Below the pieces are notes generated by a model that was given only the letters and a program-made list of their open reading frames with translations, was not told the DNA's origin and made no database searches. Made by a program: the position numbers and the translations under genes. A DNA stretch of 64,000 bases from the NCBI GenBank assembly GCA_034440575.1, contig JAOTOL010001660.1, forward strand, positions 4,392,501 through 4,456,500, read 5' to 3'. Each line of letters opens with the position of its first letter. Position 1 is the stretch's first letter. This document shows, one piece after another, positions 9,813-22,186 of this stretch. This DNA comes from Imbricaverruca yamaguchii. Taxonomy: Eukaryota; Arthropoda; Thecostraca; Neoverrucidae.

Positions 9813-12108
9813 GTGCCGGCTCGGTGCAGCCGTGCCCACTCGGTGCGGCACTGGGCCCGCTTGGTGCGGCACTGTGCCCGCTTGGTGCAGCTGTGGTGTC
9901 GGCTCGGTGCAGCCGTGCCCACTCGGTGCGGCACTGTGCCCGCTTGGTGCGGCACTGGCCCACTCGGTGCGGCACTGGGCCCGCTTGGTGCGGCACTGTG
10001 CCCACTGGTGCGGCACTGGGCCCGCTTGGTGCAGCCGTGCCCACTCGGTGCGGCACTGTGCCCGCTTGGTGCGGCACTGTGCCCGCTTGGTGCAGCCGTG
10101 GTGCCCACTCGGTGCGGCACTGTGCCCACTCGGTGCGGCACTGGGCCCGCTTGGTGCGGCACTGTGCCCGCTCGGTGCGGCACTGTGCCCACTCGGTGCG
10201 GCACTGTGCCCGCTCGGTGCGGCACTGTGCCCGCTCGGTGCGGCACTGTGCCCACTCGGTGCGGCACTGTGCCCGCTGGTGCGGCACTGTGCCCGCTTGG
10301 TGCGGCACTGTGCCCACTCGGTGCGGCACTGTGCCCGCTTGGTGCGGCACTGTGCCCACTCGGTGCGGCACTGTGCCCGCTTGGTGCGGCACTGTGCCCA
10401 CTTGGTGCGGCACTGTGCCCACTTGGTGCGGCACTGTGCCCACTCGGTGCGGCACTGTGCCCACTTGGTGCGGCACTGTGCCCACTCGGTGCGGCACTGT
10501 GCCCACTCGGTGCGGCACTGTGCCCGCTTGGTGCGGCACTGTGCCCACTCGGTGCGGCACTGTGCCCGCTTGGTGCGGCACTGTGCCCACTCGGTGCGGC
10601 ACTGTGCCCACTTGGTGCGGCACTGTGCCCGCTTGGTGCGGCACTGTGCCCACTTGGTGCGGCACTGTGCCCACTCGGTGCGGCACTGTGCCCACTCGGT
10701 GCGGCACTGTGCCCACTCGGTGCGGCACTGTGCGCCTGTGCCCACTGGTGCGGCACTGTGCCCACTCGGTGCGGCACTGTGCCCGCTTGGTGCGGCACTG
10801 TGCCCACTTGGTGCGGCACTGTGCCCACTCGGTGCGGCACTTTGGTGCGCTTGGGACTGTGCCCACTCGGTGCGGCACTGTGCCCGCTCGGTGCGGCACT
10901 GTGCCCACTCGGTGCGGCACTGTGCCCGCTCGGTGCGGCACTGTGCCCACTCGGTGCGGCACTGTGCCCACTCGGTGCGGCACTGTGCCCGCTTGGTGCG
11001 GCACTGTGCCCACTCGGTGCGGCACTGTGCCCGCTTGGTGCGGCACTGTGCCCGCTCGGTGCGGCACTGTGCCCGCTTGGTGCGGCACTGTGCCCGCTCG
11101 GTGCGGCACCGTGCCCACTCGGTGCGGCACTGTGCCTGGTGCGGCACTGTGCCCGCTTGGTGCAGCGTGGTGTCGGCGGGCAGTGGTGCGGCCGGTGCCC
11201 GCTTGGGCGACGGCCCGCTTGGTGGCACTGTGCCCGCTTGGTGCGCACTGTGCCACTGGTGCGGCACTGTGCCCACTGGTGCGGCACGTGCCCGCTCGGT
11301 GCGGCCTCGGTGCGGCACTGTGCCCGCTCGGTGCGGCACTGTGCCCGCTTGGTGCGGCACTGTGCCCGCTTGGTGCGGCACTGTGCTTGGTGCGGCACTG
11401 TGCCCGCTTGGTGCGGCACTGTGCCCGCTTGGTGCGGCACTGTGCCCACTCGGTGCGGCACTGTGCCCGCTTGGTGCGGCACTGTGCCCGCTTGGTGCAG
11501 CCGTGGTGCCCACTCGGTGCGGCACTGTGCCCACTCGGTGCGGCACTGTGCCCGCTCGGTGCAGCACTGTGCCCGCTTGGTGCGGCACTGTGCCCACTTG
11601 GTGCGGCACTGTGCCCGCTTGGTGCGGCACTGTGCCCGCTTGGTGCGGCACTGTGCCCGCTTGGTGCGGCACTGTGCCCGCTTGGTGCGGCACTGTGCCC
11701 ACTTGGTGCGGCACTGTGCCCACTCGGTGCGGCACTGTGCCCACTTGGTGCGGCACTGTGCCCACTTGGTGCGGCACTGTGCCCGCTTGGTGCGGCACTG
11801 TGATGCGGCACTGTGCCCGCTTGGTGCGGCACTGTGCCCACTCGGTGCGGCACTGTGCCCACTTGGTGCGGCACTGTGCCCGCTTGGTGCAGCACTGTGC
11901 CCGCTTGGTGCAGCTGTGGTGTCGGCTCGGTGCAGCTGTGGTGTCGGCTCGGTGCAGCCGTGCCCGCTTGGTGCAGCACTGTGCCCGCTTGGTGCAGCAC
12001 TGTGCCCGCTTGGTGCAGCACTGTGCCCGCTTGGTGCAGCACTGTGCCCACTTGGTGCGGCACTGTGCCCGCTTGGTGCAACCGTGGTGCCGGCTTGGTG
12101 CAGCACTT
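9813..12108. repeat. Minisatellite, 21-bp unit, about 109 copies
   Basis: The unit is tgcggcactgtgcccRctYg plus g. Two positions vary (gcccgcttgg, gcccactcgg, gcccacttgg, gcccgctcgg), giving four main unit types in irregular order. Units with cagccgtg or cagctgtggtgtcgg occur mainly near both ends and again near 11160. A disrupted block lies at 11130-11330. The unit is seven codons, so three frames on each strand stay open for 650-890 codons. These are artefacts. Confidence 0.95.
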
Positions 12109-12285
12109 GTGATTGGGTGATCTAGATAGCCCATCAAACTTTTAACCAATCTCGCTTTTATCCCACGTTTAAAAATGGAGACATTTTGTGCGGCCAACTC
12201 TCTGGATACCCCTCGTCAAACAACATTCCCTCGCCAATATGCCTACAATCCTAGCTACTGTACGTAGGACACCGTACTCGATGCT

Positions 12286-13400
12286 GTGCCTTTCGATGCT
12301 TCGACCGAATCAGCTTCAGCACTGACAGAGGCGAACTTTCAACCATCATATCAGTGGATTTTAGTAAAGTCCTTGACAGCATCGACCACGGTGTCCCCCT
12401 TCAAAACTCCGATGATACGAAATCGACCCCACCTGGTTTCACAGTTACTTATGTGGCCGGGTGAAGATGGTGAGAAAGGGCTCGGAGACCCGTCGCGTCA
12501 CCCGGGTGTCCCCCAGGGTTCCATAGCCTGCTTGCTTTTTAGCCTGTTCACCAACAATCTTCCCGTTGTTTTTCCGAATATCACATTATCTCGTTCGCTG
12601 ACGACACCCAGCTGTTTGACCATGCCGTTCGGGTCAGGACAATATGTAGAATCACAAAGCCCGCTTGGAACACTCACTCAAAATTATTCCGACATGATTT
12701 CGGTCAAACTCACCGAGGATGAAACCTGGCAAAACGGACCTCATTCTCATTGGCCCCCGGGGAAACATAATTGCTATGGATTTCTAGTATACAATTTCAA
12801 ATGTCAAACCATCACAGATCGTCAGGCTGCTGAGTGCCTGGATAGACAACGTTCTATCGCACATCTCACACAGGTCGCTCGGAGATGCACCTACCTGCTG
12901 CTCTCCCTCTACCGGCTCCATCACCACTTCGCCAAGGCACTCAAATTGCGTATTCAAACCCACGTTTTTCACCATATCACTTGTTGCATTCAGGTTTAGC
13001 GAGGGGCATCCGAAGGTCAGCTACAGGGTACGAAAAGCATCAACGTCGCAGCCAGGATTGTCACGGGAGCACGTCCCTGGGAACACATCGGTCCGGCTCC
13101 GGACTCCCTGGGGTGACGCAGAATCGAACGCCTGTTGGAGAGGCGGGAGATCACTAAAGTATTTAAGGTGCTGCACGGCAGCTCGGATCCTCAGGATTTA
13201 CGTGAATTGCCTCGAGCTCGCTCCCGAAGTGTCGCGGCGCGTGCCCCGATCGGCCAGCGTCCCTGAGCTGCCGAGACGCCGGCAAGCATTTACGCAGACG
13301 AGTTTAGATCCTCGGCCGCTGCCTCCTGGGAGCAGCTGCCTCCGGCCGTCTCGGGCTGTCACTCCACGTCAGTGTTCAAGTCGGCTGTGCATGTGTTAAA
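12286..13400 (+). mobile_element. Decayed LINE, reverse transcriptase to C-terminus (family L2)
   Basis: RT blocks are readable in shifting frames: SVDFSKVLDSIDHG at about 12353-12395, GVPQGSIACLLFSLFTNNLP at about 12508-12567, and FADDTQLFDH (YADD-type catalytic box) at about 12594-12625. The C-terminal region follows (LPAPSPLRQ, TSLGTHRSGSG, KYLRCCTAARI). Frameshifts and stops show that it is dead. The 13000-13290 part is homologous to the minus-strand copy at 57100-57480. The element begins directly after the 21-bp array. Confidence 0.8.
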
Positions 13401-14070
13401 GATGTGTCCTGTCACTTTAGCTAATTGGTCGGGCATTTCTACGGGGTAATCCAGGTAATCCAGGTGTGAATGGACCAGGTAATCTCCGTGGTCGGATCCT
13501 ATACATATCATTACAGAAAAACCCATTTAAATCTAAATTGCAAAGCAAATATCCAAAAAAGATGGATTATCATTAAACAGCAGTAAACTATGCAACAATA
13601 TTACGATGTGGTCAGTTTTGTACCAATATTATAGCTACAGAACCAGCACCATGTAAGAGGTAATTATGAAATTCATATGAAGCTCAGTGAACATCAGAAA
13701 AGTACATACCAGATTAAAACGACATGGGCTAAAACGACAACTCGCACATATTTTTCCACTTGTCGGTGTAAAGAAAGGCTGAAGTATCTGACAAGATTGC
13801 AATTGGCCAGTTATATGATAGTGCAACTGCCACAAAAATAATATCACGTAATAGGCAAGAGTTCAATGTATACGGAACTGAGTGAACATCATGAGAAATC
13901 CTTATTCAACTAACGCGAGGAGAGCTAAGGCACATATTTTCACTAAATTCTCCATGTAAACATGCATGCTCAGATGCCCTGGATTTGCCTTCATGAGCGC
14001 TTCGTACCATGACGTGTTTTTTTCGCGCTTATTAGGTAGCATTCAAAAACACGAATACAGTTCATGGAAC
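13401..14070. other. No gene seen
   Basis: AT-rich unique DNA. A short duplication (taatccagg) occurs near 13446-13461. Confidence 0.4.
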
Positions 14071-14400
14071 TGTTTCAGAGCGCTGGCCTGCACTGGCACA
14101 CAAGTTCTTGTGTTCTTGTTCTGTCCTGGCAACACAGGGTTCGAGTCGCTTCACACGCTCGCATTTAGCCCCCGGCTGGGAGGGTCAGTTGGCAGCTGGC
14201 CCGATGAGGCCGGGAACGAGCTACCGGGCGGCCGTGTCGGTGCATTGGCGGCACGTTAAACTTTCGGTCTAAATTCTGCCGTTGAAGTGAAATTCATGGA
14301 TCGGGTGGTGGGGCCAGGATTCATGCAACAAGCTCTCCTTAGCAATGTTCCATTGCTAAGCCACCACAGCAATAACTCGGAATAAATATATTTAATAAAA
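14071..14400 (+). mobile_element. SINE family A, second copy
   Basis: Matches 4892-5224 through the body (ggcagctggcccgatgaggc, ggcggcacgttaaactttcg, tggatcgggtggtggggcca) and ends in an AT-rich taa-repeat tail. The first part of the A box is replaced, so the 5' end is damaged. Confidence 0.85.
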
Positions 14401-14907
14401 AACATAATAATAATAATAAACTTAGGTACTCAACAATTGCAGTAAGCAATTCAATGTAGTTGTCATTGTTTGATCACCATTCATGTCATCATTGTTCAAA
14501 GGGTCAAATAGTATTTGAATGATTCTTTCAGCATATAGTTACATCATGTCATGTTCAGCTGTTCCACCCGCTGCAGCTTTGATTTTGGTGAGCCACCTCT
14601 TATTATGTCCTGCTTTAATGGTTAGGTTCAATGTCCAATGTTTGCTTCAATGTCTAGGCGGACATGTTTATCAGGACATGATCTACTGGAGTTTTCATTC
14701 ATCCAGTCTACAGCTCGGTTGAACTTCTTGTAGAAGTTGGAGCCGTGGGCGTGGTGCGCTTCAGTCTGCCCGCGGCGCTACACCAGGTCACGGGTGCCGC
14801 CTCATCACTACGGGGTCGCCAGGATTGCATAGACTCATCGACCGAAACGGGACATGAGTGTCAAGGATGGGAAGCGAACGCCTGAATAAAATGTTTCCAC
14901 TCCTCAG
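14401..14907. other. No gene seen; probably decayed LINE downstream of the endonuclease fragment
   Basis: Minus-strand reading continues from the LINE fragment at 14908-15160 but is broken by stops. No motif is clear. Confidence 0.3.
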
Positions 14908-15160
14908 TCACAGCTGTAGATAAAAGCACCGTACATCGATCAGCCCTAACAGCTCGTGGGACAGGTCGTGTATCTTCGGCTTGAAACTCTGGATGTTGAT
15001 GCGGCCAATGAGAAGATCTGGGTCGCTCCTGTCTGCTGACCTCTGACCCAGCGCTGACCTCTGCTCCCCCAGCGGTGGACCCTGGGTGCGCGCCTGCCGC
15101 GCCGGGTCAGGTGGGCGGGGTTGGCCGCGGCGGACGCTGGGTGACCGGCCGGGGCAGATA
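14908..15160 (-). mobile_element. LINE endonuclease N-terminus fragment
   Basis: The minus strand encodes LLIGRINIQSFKPKIHDL then SHELLGLIDVRCF before a stop at 14908. This fits the first block of LINE apurinic-like endonucleases (N-x-R/Q-S-L-x-x-K-I then a Leu-rich helix and I-D-V/I-L-C). A Pro/Arg-rich linker precedes it, as in ORF2 N-termini. No catalytic residues further downstream are intact. Confidence 0.5.
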
Positions 15161-15587
15161 CGACCGCGACCGGTCCGTGTGGCTGACCTCGGACAAGGTC
15201 ACACGCGCCCCTACGACCTCAGTCCCTGCGCAGGGGCGAGAGAATGGCAGGCTTGGCGACCCGCACCACGGCCTGCACCACGACCAGCAGCACGAGCAGC
15301 TGGAGCAGGTCGCAGTGAGCGGTGGGAGGTCGCAGAAACACGGCGTGTTGACCAGAGAGGCTACACGCGACTGGAGACAGCGAAAGATGACTCGGCGTCG
15401 TCTGAGCCGCGGCACGACAACAGATAAGTGGACCACCCGACCCACCCGGCTCGGATTCGTGACTGGGGTCCCAACGCCTCGATGACACCGGGCCGATTTC
15501 GCCGAGTCCGCTCTAGCGGAGCTCACTCGCTCATGCTCGTGCAACACAGGAGCTGGCGAGTGAGGGTCAGTGGGTTGCAAGGAGGAA

Positions 15588-15752
15588 CGCCCAGCGGTGC
15601 CGTCGGACGTAGATGAGCCGACTTGTTTTGAATTAACGTAACTTAAAACGATTGCCCAGGGGTGCCGTTGCACGTAGATGAGCCGACCTGCTTTAAAGTA
15701 ACGTAATTTAAAACGGCTTCCCAGAGGTACCGTCGGAAATGGATGGGCCGAA
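15588..15752. repeat. 65-bp tandem repeat, 2.5 copies
   Basis: The unit starts cccagcggtgccgtcgga and continues tagatgagccgac, then an AT-rich part ending taacttaaaac. Copies start at about 15591, 15656 and 15720. Confidence 0.85.
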
Positions 15753-17073
15753 TTGCAAAAATCGCACTAATCCCATAAAACTGCATGATTCCACCCCTCC
15801 CTCAGTAGAACGCATGCTTGTAATTACTGCTAACTACCACTAACATGCGGCAGCCGGCGTGAGAAGCGGTGTGGGAAATGGCTCGTACCATGGTAAAATC
15901 AACTTCCTTGCTAACACTCTCCCATCCCAAAGCACACCTCATCTTGCGGAGTAAACTAAGCTTGACCAAAGTCGTCTCAATCATCTGGGAGATGGTCCCC
16001 CGTCCGATGGACCGCGGTTTAGGTGCCTTCAGCACCTAAACGTCATATTCACTATAACGCAAGACCCATGCAACGTAAATGCACCTGGTAAATGTGCCCT
16101 GAATTTGCTTGCAAAACCCGCTCGCTTTAAAGACGGTACAAATGACCTCTATGATCATAGGTATAGAGAATAATGGCCATAGTTACCTTTGTCGCCTATG
16201 TGTAGGATATGCCGCAGGTCCCACATGCAAACAAACCAGTTAGTCAAGCCCGCCTTGTCTGAAAGCGGGATAAATATTCCGGTCAATCTGTTTGCAATTC
16301 CGTGGCAATGGGTCGCTGCTGAGTTTAGCCAGCTAATTGCACCAGACAAATGGGCACTGCCTGGTGACGAATCCGCGTTAGTTCTGCTTTCCAGTCAGTA
16401 GTGGGGCCAGTAAGTTGTCGTGACTTACTTGTGAAGTCGCGCGTGACAAGCAAGTCACGCGTGACCGAATGAATGGGGCTGCTGTCGATGAAAGTCAATT
16501 CCATGGTGCCTAGTATAGATTGGTTTAGTTCATAGTGCAGACTAGCTCTTCGCTGGAAGTGCTCGTTACTTAGCATTGCTATGCATAATTCAAATCTTGG
16601 AATCACATCCAAAATGTATGCAAAATGCAAATTGGGAACCCAAATTTTGAGGTTCAAAATTAATGTCAATGTCATATACACATACATACCTATAATTGTA
16701 ATAGTGATAGATCAACCATTCGAGATAAACTAACATGGCGTATCAGGTAAACTAGTATCACCGAATAACTAATATTTAATCAATTGTGAACTCTACGCAC
16801 CCTAGTTACCCTTGAACACCGCCCCTGATAACTTATGTAATTACCAACTGATCGATATAGCCGAAAACGTTTAATCGACATTAATAGCTTTAAAGTGATA
16901 TAATAAGTCAATCAGTGAACAAATGAATAATGATCAAAGTATGTTTTAGTCACCTTTACATATTTTTATGACGATTCAGCTGCGTACACCACCTATTAGG
17001 GTCGCAACTGTAATTTTCTGAAACGGGAAATTTCCTCTCCACCAAGCAAAGAAATTTCCTCTCCACCTGCTAC
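15753..17073. other. Mostly unique DNA; possible minus-strand exon not assigned
   Basis: A minus-strand open stretch at 15802-16035 looks protein-like (GRGTISQMIETTLVKLSLL) and follows cgtttag, but I find no homologue. Its start overlaps a perfect 10-bp inverted repeat (gtttaggtgc / gcacctaaac, 16019-16043), which weakens the exon reading. The rest is AT-rich. Confidence 0.3.
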
Positions 17074-17125
17074 CTAGCTGAGGTGCTCCTGGGGCTACTT
17101 CTACTAATAACTGGTGGTGGCCTAT
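17074..17125 (-). CDS. Candidate 52-nt exon on the minus strand (unassigned)
   Basis: A strong acceptor (polypyrimidine tract atttgtctttttttgcag) ends at 17126 and a donor (ctag|gtagca) starts at 17073. The frame compatible with both sites encodes a short Pro/Ser/Arg-rich piece (RPPPVISRSSPRSTSAR). It lies on the same strand as the ASPP exon and upstream of it, so it could be a 5' exon of that gene. There is no homology to support this. Confidence 0.25.
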
Positions 17126-17343
17126 CTGCAAAAAAAGACAAATAAAAAGATGCAAATAGTTATAGTGAACTGTAGGTGTGGAAAGCAATGACATGTATAT
17201 TGGCATCCTGAGGCATTCCTAAGCTGGCTGTCCTAACTTTTGAATAGTTGGCGATGGGAAAGCCCAATAGCAATCGAGCCTGTAACAGTGCGTGTAGCCA
17301 AATAGGATAGGCTACTGCATACGAAACAGGGGTCGACATTAGG

Positions 17344-17376
<33 letters not shown>
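17344..17376 (+). repeat. Poly(A) tract, 33 nt
   Basis: An uninterrupted A run. No recognisable retroelement body sits directly upstream, so I do not assign it to an insertion. Confidence 0.9.
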
Positions 17377-17377
<1 letters not shown>

Positions 17378-18199
17378 AAACTCATTCCATCGAGAGCACT
17401 TTCGACGCGCGAAGCGCTCGAAAATGTCTGGCTGGGTGTGTAGAGCAAATATAAAAATATTTTGTTTAAATAGTGCATTTTTTGTTAGGGGGTGGATGCA
17501 GAGTCACCGCACCTTTTTTGTCTTGTGATATAACCCCCGCCCTTGGCTGTGCCTCTATCATATATAGATGTATGACTGCATTGTTTACGCAATATTTACG
17601 GCTATTTCAAGAGGCTCCATGACCCTGAATGAAGACACCATCCACGACTAGGGATCAAGATAAACATTCTCATACATTTGCAATTTTCACTGACATCGGC
17701 TTCTTGGAGAAAGTATCCAGAGTCACTTGGTGCGAACTGCGCTTCATGGCTCGTACAGGAAGGGAACAGCTGAAGAGGAAAGACATGATAGGACTGCAAT
17801 GTTGCACGGTCTTTTATAAGTTTGCACAGTGTGGATTGAAATGACGAGAAATGCGGTTGATGCAGGACAGCGGCTAAGAACAATCGCAACAGGTTTACAT
17901 TTTTCCGCAAATGAACCCAACTACCCGCCAGCGAGGTATGGAAGCGCTAATGTCGCATGACCAGTGGTGGATCGTGCCGTTCGGTTGGGAGAAAAACAAA
18001 TTTTAGGCGTAAATATGTCTTTGTAGCTTGACTTTGTCGATTTCCAGACCACTGAAAGGACAGACCACGCCCCTGGGTGCGCCTATGCGTGGACATGCTG
18101 TTCATTAGCTTTAATGCTCCGCACACCGTCTCCGGTCACATTCTGTGTTCCTGATGACCAACATACTTGCGCGTGCAAACGGCATTTTATACTTTACAG
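17377..18199. other. No gene seen; hAT-like end possible
   Basis: Short stretches such as cagtggtggatc at about 17961 resemble hAT transposon ends, but no matching inverted end was found. Confidence 0.3.
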
Positions 18200-18324
18200 G
18201 TGGTGATCAGAGATCGCTGGATAAGGTGCAGGGACTCCTTGCATCTGCTAAAGACAAAAATATAAATATAATCGATGAAATCGCAAAACTAGTTGGGACT
18301 AGTTTACGTGCACGCAGGACAAAC
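18200..18324 (+). CDS. Candidate 125-nt exon (unassigned)
   Basis: The acceptor is attttatactttacag (AG at 18198-18199) and the donor is aaac|gtgagc (GT at 18325). The open frame fits both and encodes 41 residues with a helical look, including SLDKVQGLLASAKDKN and IIDEIAKLVG. I do not recognise the family. The sharp change from plausible protein to low-quality sequence after the donor supports an exon, but there is no homology evidence. Confidence 0.35.
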
Positions 18325-19660
18325 GTGAGCTGCGCATCATTACCGTACTACAATGCATTGTATTTTTTTTCTGGCGGAGGTGGGAGGTGGCCTTTGACTT
18401 CAAGTCATTCAGACTGAGGGGAAGGTTACTCTACCGTCCGGATCAGCTACGAGTCTCGGGCCCAATGGTACCCGCTTCCAGCACTGATTCGAATCCCACC
18501 TCCACCCTAGCAACGGGGTCGAGCGAGTCGAGGTACGGAAAGGTCAGCGCCGAGCTGAGAAGAGCCTCAGGATCCAGAGACCCCGACAGGCTCGGACACA
18601 CAGCTTTACGTTCAGACGGCAGATTTCGTTCAACCGCAAAGCAATGGGAGACGATGCCTAGTGCACGACAGAGACGGAAGGGAGAGCGTCTGGTCCACCG
18701 CGCGGACAAAGGTAACTTCTGTGGTTCTGGCAGTCTCTGACGACGCATGTTGCTGGAAGCATCGCAATGTTTTTGGGGTGTGTATTACAAGGCATATTGT
18801 GTAGATTGCGAGATCATCTGGACAATTTGCAGAGCAATTCGACGACAGGTTACTGGAACTTCCGGAACCAAAGGGCAATGGGGAAGTTGGTGTACAGTTG
18901 ACAGTGTCGAGACAAAGCTAGCTCTCCTGTCATCTGCCCCTCCGCCCCCACTCGACTTTGTATGTGTGCGTGCGACGTGTGCTTAACGTAGTCAATTAAC
19001 TTGGAAAATCCAAGATTTAAAAAAAAACAAGTACAACTACATTTTAGAGAGAGGACCCGCATTTTTGGCAATTTGCTTGGCGTCCTACCTGCTATAAGTG
19101 CCATGAGTGCGTTGGCTTTTTATGTACTGTACGGTGGTGAACGACCTCCGTTGCAGTTCTTGTTGAGCAGAGGAGAGGTTCTGAATATCTGGAGGAGGAC
19201 TTGAGGTTATCTGGGAGGAATATTAAGCACTGGAGGGCCATGTTGCCTCCCAAAGCGATACAAACCTACGACACTGATCGCATTCAGAGAAAGATTTCAA
19301 GATCTCAAGATTCGACAAGAGCGTCACCAATTTCAGGCTCGACAAGAGTATCACCAACTTCAGTTTAGACAAGTGTTACCAATTCCGGCTGAAGACTTTC
19401 AATCTGCTTGTGTCGGTTGGTTATTGGAGTCTAGGGACGCATCGACTACATCGGCCATGCAGCGCTCAATCTGCTTGTGTCGAAGCCACAAACACTAATT
19501 GCAGAAATTAGGCTTCTTGCTACGCATCTCGCAAGCATACCATATTTGGATACACTACGTATAATTTTGGAAATTGGTCTTCCATTTTTTCAAAAATTGG
19601 AGGCCATCTCTCCACATGTTCACATGGGGTGACAGGAGAGCGCAGATGTGCTGACTCGCA
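18325..19660. other. No gene seen; one solitary SINE tail
   Basis: A B-box-like gattcgaatcc occurs at 18486-18496 without a clear A box. A solitary copy of the dispersed tail motif is at about 19421-19467 (ggttattggagtctagggac then gcatcgactacatcggccat). Confidence 0.35.
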
Positions 19661-19667
19661 GGCTTTC

Positions 19668-20368
19668 TGCTACAACTGTGGTGCCTGATACCGTGTATGC
19701 AGCACGGGAGCTCCACCCACGCCTCTTGACCTCTGCTACTGTGGTACCCGATCCTAGGTCTACAACACGGGAACTCCACAACCTGCCTCTTGCCCTCTGT
19801 ACTGTGGTGCCCGATCCTGTGTGTGCAGCACGAGAGCTTCACAACCCGCCTCTTGCCCTCTGCAACTGTGGTGCCAGATCCTGTGTGTGCAGCACGAGAG
19901 CTTCACAACCCGCCTCTTGCCCTCTGTACTGTGGTGCCCGATCCTGTGTGTGCAGCACGAGAGCTTCACAACCCGCCTCTTGCCCTCTGTACTGTGGTGC
20001 CCGATCCTGTGTGTGCAGCACGAGAGCTTCACAACCCGCCTCTTGCCCTCTGTACTGTGGTGCCCGATCCTGTGTGTGCAGCACGAGAGCTTCACAACCC
20101 GCCTCTTGCCCTCTGTACTGTGGTGCCCGATCCTGTGTGTGCAGCACGAGAGCTTCACAACCCGCCTCTTGCCCTCTGCAACTGTGGTGCCAGATCCTGT
20201 GTGTGCAGCACGAGAGCTTCACAACCCGCCTCTTGCCCTCTGTACTGTGGTGCCCGATCTTGTGTGTGCAGCACGAGAGCTTCACAATCTGCCTCTTGCC
20301 CTCTGTACTGTGGTGCCCGATCCTGTGTGAGCAGCACGAGAGCTTCACAATCTGCCTCTTGTCGTCGC
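19668..20368. repeat. Minisatellite, 63-bp unit, about 11 copies
   Basis: The unit contains ctgtactgtggtgcccgatc, ctgtgtgtgcagcacgagag and cttcacaacccgcctcttgc. Inner copies are almost identical and outer ones diverge. Two copies carry the variant ctgcaactgtggtgccagat. Because the unit is 21 codons, frames on both strands stay open. No signal peptide or stable protein start is seen. Confidence 0.95.
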
Positions 20369-22172
20369 CTTGCAGCGCGCTAATGACACCCTATGCCAGT
20401 GGTATGCTAAACGCTGGCGCAGTAGGCCAGTCGTTGCACAGCTGAATTACACAATTCGTTTGGTTCACGACTGTGCGGGTTTTACCTTTGAGAGTATAAG
20501 TTCGGACATTAGTGGGAACGTTCAGTGGGAAGTCCTAATTGTTTTTTAACGTTGAGGTAACACCTGGAAGCGATCCTTCGAGGCAAGAAATCAACGAATA
20601 TTACCATCATTTGCTCAAAAACAGCTTGGGACGTCCGAGAAGATGCTAAAGTTAGGCTCCATGCCAAGCAGTTTTGAGGCCAAACTAGTGCTGGACACTA
20701 ACGTAATTATGTACACCAAGCTCAGGTGTTTATTACAGGCCTAAAAGTGTACCAAATGTTATGTGAGCCTCGCCTGCAGACTTATGGTGTTCGATTCATA
20801 TCAGATGCCAAATATATCTTAATTCTCAGCTTCGACAAAATGTTTTTCATCCGTCCACACTTTGGACCCGCCATAGGTACCAGGGTACGAACAAGTTCAA
20901 AATAAACTAACGGCTGTGTTCCCTTACGAACCGCAAACGCCTATTTACTTCGCTTACATTGGCACGGCTGGTGGGACCTATGGAGTATTCACAGTACAGT
21001 AAACTAATAAGTTGCAGGTCGTACATTTTCCAACGGTTTCCAATTTCCTCGATCATGAAGTGTTGGCAGACCACGCTTCTCAGACACGTGTTTCAACCCC
21101 ACACAAGTTAACTCTACTCATTTCGATGAAAAAGTTGTGGCATTTTTCTTCAGTCAGTTTTTTTCAGGTGTTTTTTTTTCTCATTCATTCCTTACTTCGC
21201 AAATTCAACGAACAGCCGAAAACGCATTTTGCATCAGTTCTCCACTGCACCGCTACGCATGCTCCGACAGCAGGCAGCGGGTAGCAACACCGCAGCCGCC
21301 AGCGCGAGCGGCCAACACGCCAGTCACCGCACCGTTCCAGCGAGTCCACCTCTGCCTACCCCACATCGTCCCCCACCGTCACGCAGTGGCGGTCAGACTG
21401 TGGGGCCGCGCCCACATCAACTCCGAACAGAGGACTGTCATCCGCCCACATCAACACCCACCGGCGGGCTGCCGTCCGCTCACACGACACCCAACATGCA
21501 CACCGGCGGATCCAGCCGGTACGTTTTTGTCGGAGCGTAATTAACACGCACTCAGCGATTACAAACACAATGGAAGCACGAAAAGTAGCAGTGACTCGGC
21601 GGGCTAATGGCGGTACGTGGGGGAATTACCTTGTCACAGGTTAAACATACCCACCACCTGCCGGTTCATCTCAGCTGTTACATACGTTTGATACACACCC
21701 GGCAACTGCACCCGGGGGTAATGTGAACGAACGATAGCATATTGCGAGCTTCTCTCTCCCCATCCCCTTGTGTCTTTGGTATTTTCATCGTGCGCCATGA
21801 TTATCTAATCGAGAACGTTTCTCATATTTTAGCTTTTATATTTTTTCCGTCCTCGTGAGTAAATTATATCTGTGGCAAGCTTCCCGGTCGGACAATGTTG
21901 TCTTTGTCTGCTATTATTAAATTTAGTGCACGAGATGCAAGTATCTCAGTCGAGAGAACAGTCACATAATTCCTGTATCGTTAAATGCGCGCCTTGACAA
22001 GCAGAATGAGACGAAGAAGAGCGCAGTCTGACTGGCCGGCACTTCTGACGGGGCCGTCCAGCACAACAGCAGCTGCACTCAGCCGAAACTGCTGACCTAA
22101 GCAGCTCTGGGCGTTCGCCCAGAATCGGCCAACTGGGGCAATGCCAAAAACACATGGTATTGCGACACGTTG
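20369..22172. other. No identified gene
   Basis: AT-rich unique DNA to about 21230, then a GC-rich stretch (21235-21540) with two overlapping plus-strand frames rich in Pro, Thr and His. No domain recognised. Confidence 0.35.
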
Positions 22173-22186
22173 TCCTGGACAGTGGT

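Noticed and set aside
9528..12197. Open frames of 650-890 codons on both strands
   Set aside because: They are created by a 21-bp repeat read in-frame; every frame is equally open and the peptides are repeats of CRTKRAQ, HSAAPSG or PLGAALC without any domain.
15075..15485. Plus-strand 136-codon frame with acceptor-like ctgctcccccag
   Set aside because: The minus strand of the same stretch continues into a recognisable LINE endonuclease start, and the plus frame has no homology; GC richness opens both strands.
19648..20445. Cys-rich 265-codon frame in the 63-bp array
   Set aside because: The Cys-rich look comes from one repeated unit; alternative frames and the opposite strand are equally open.
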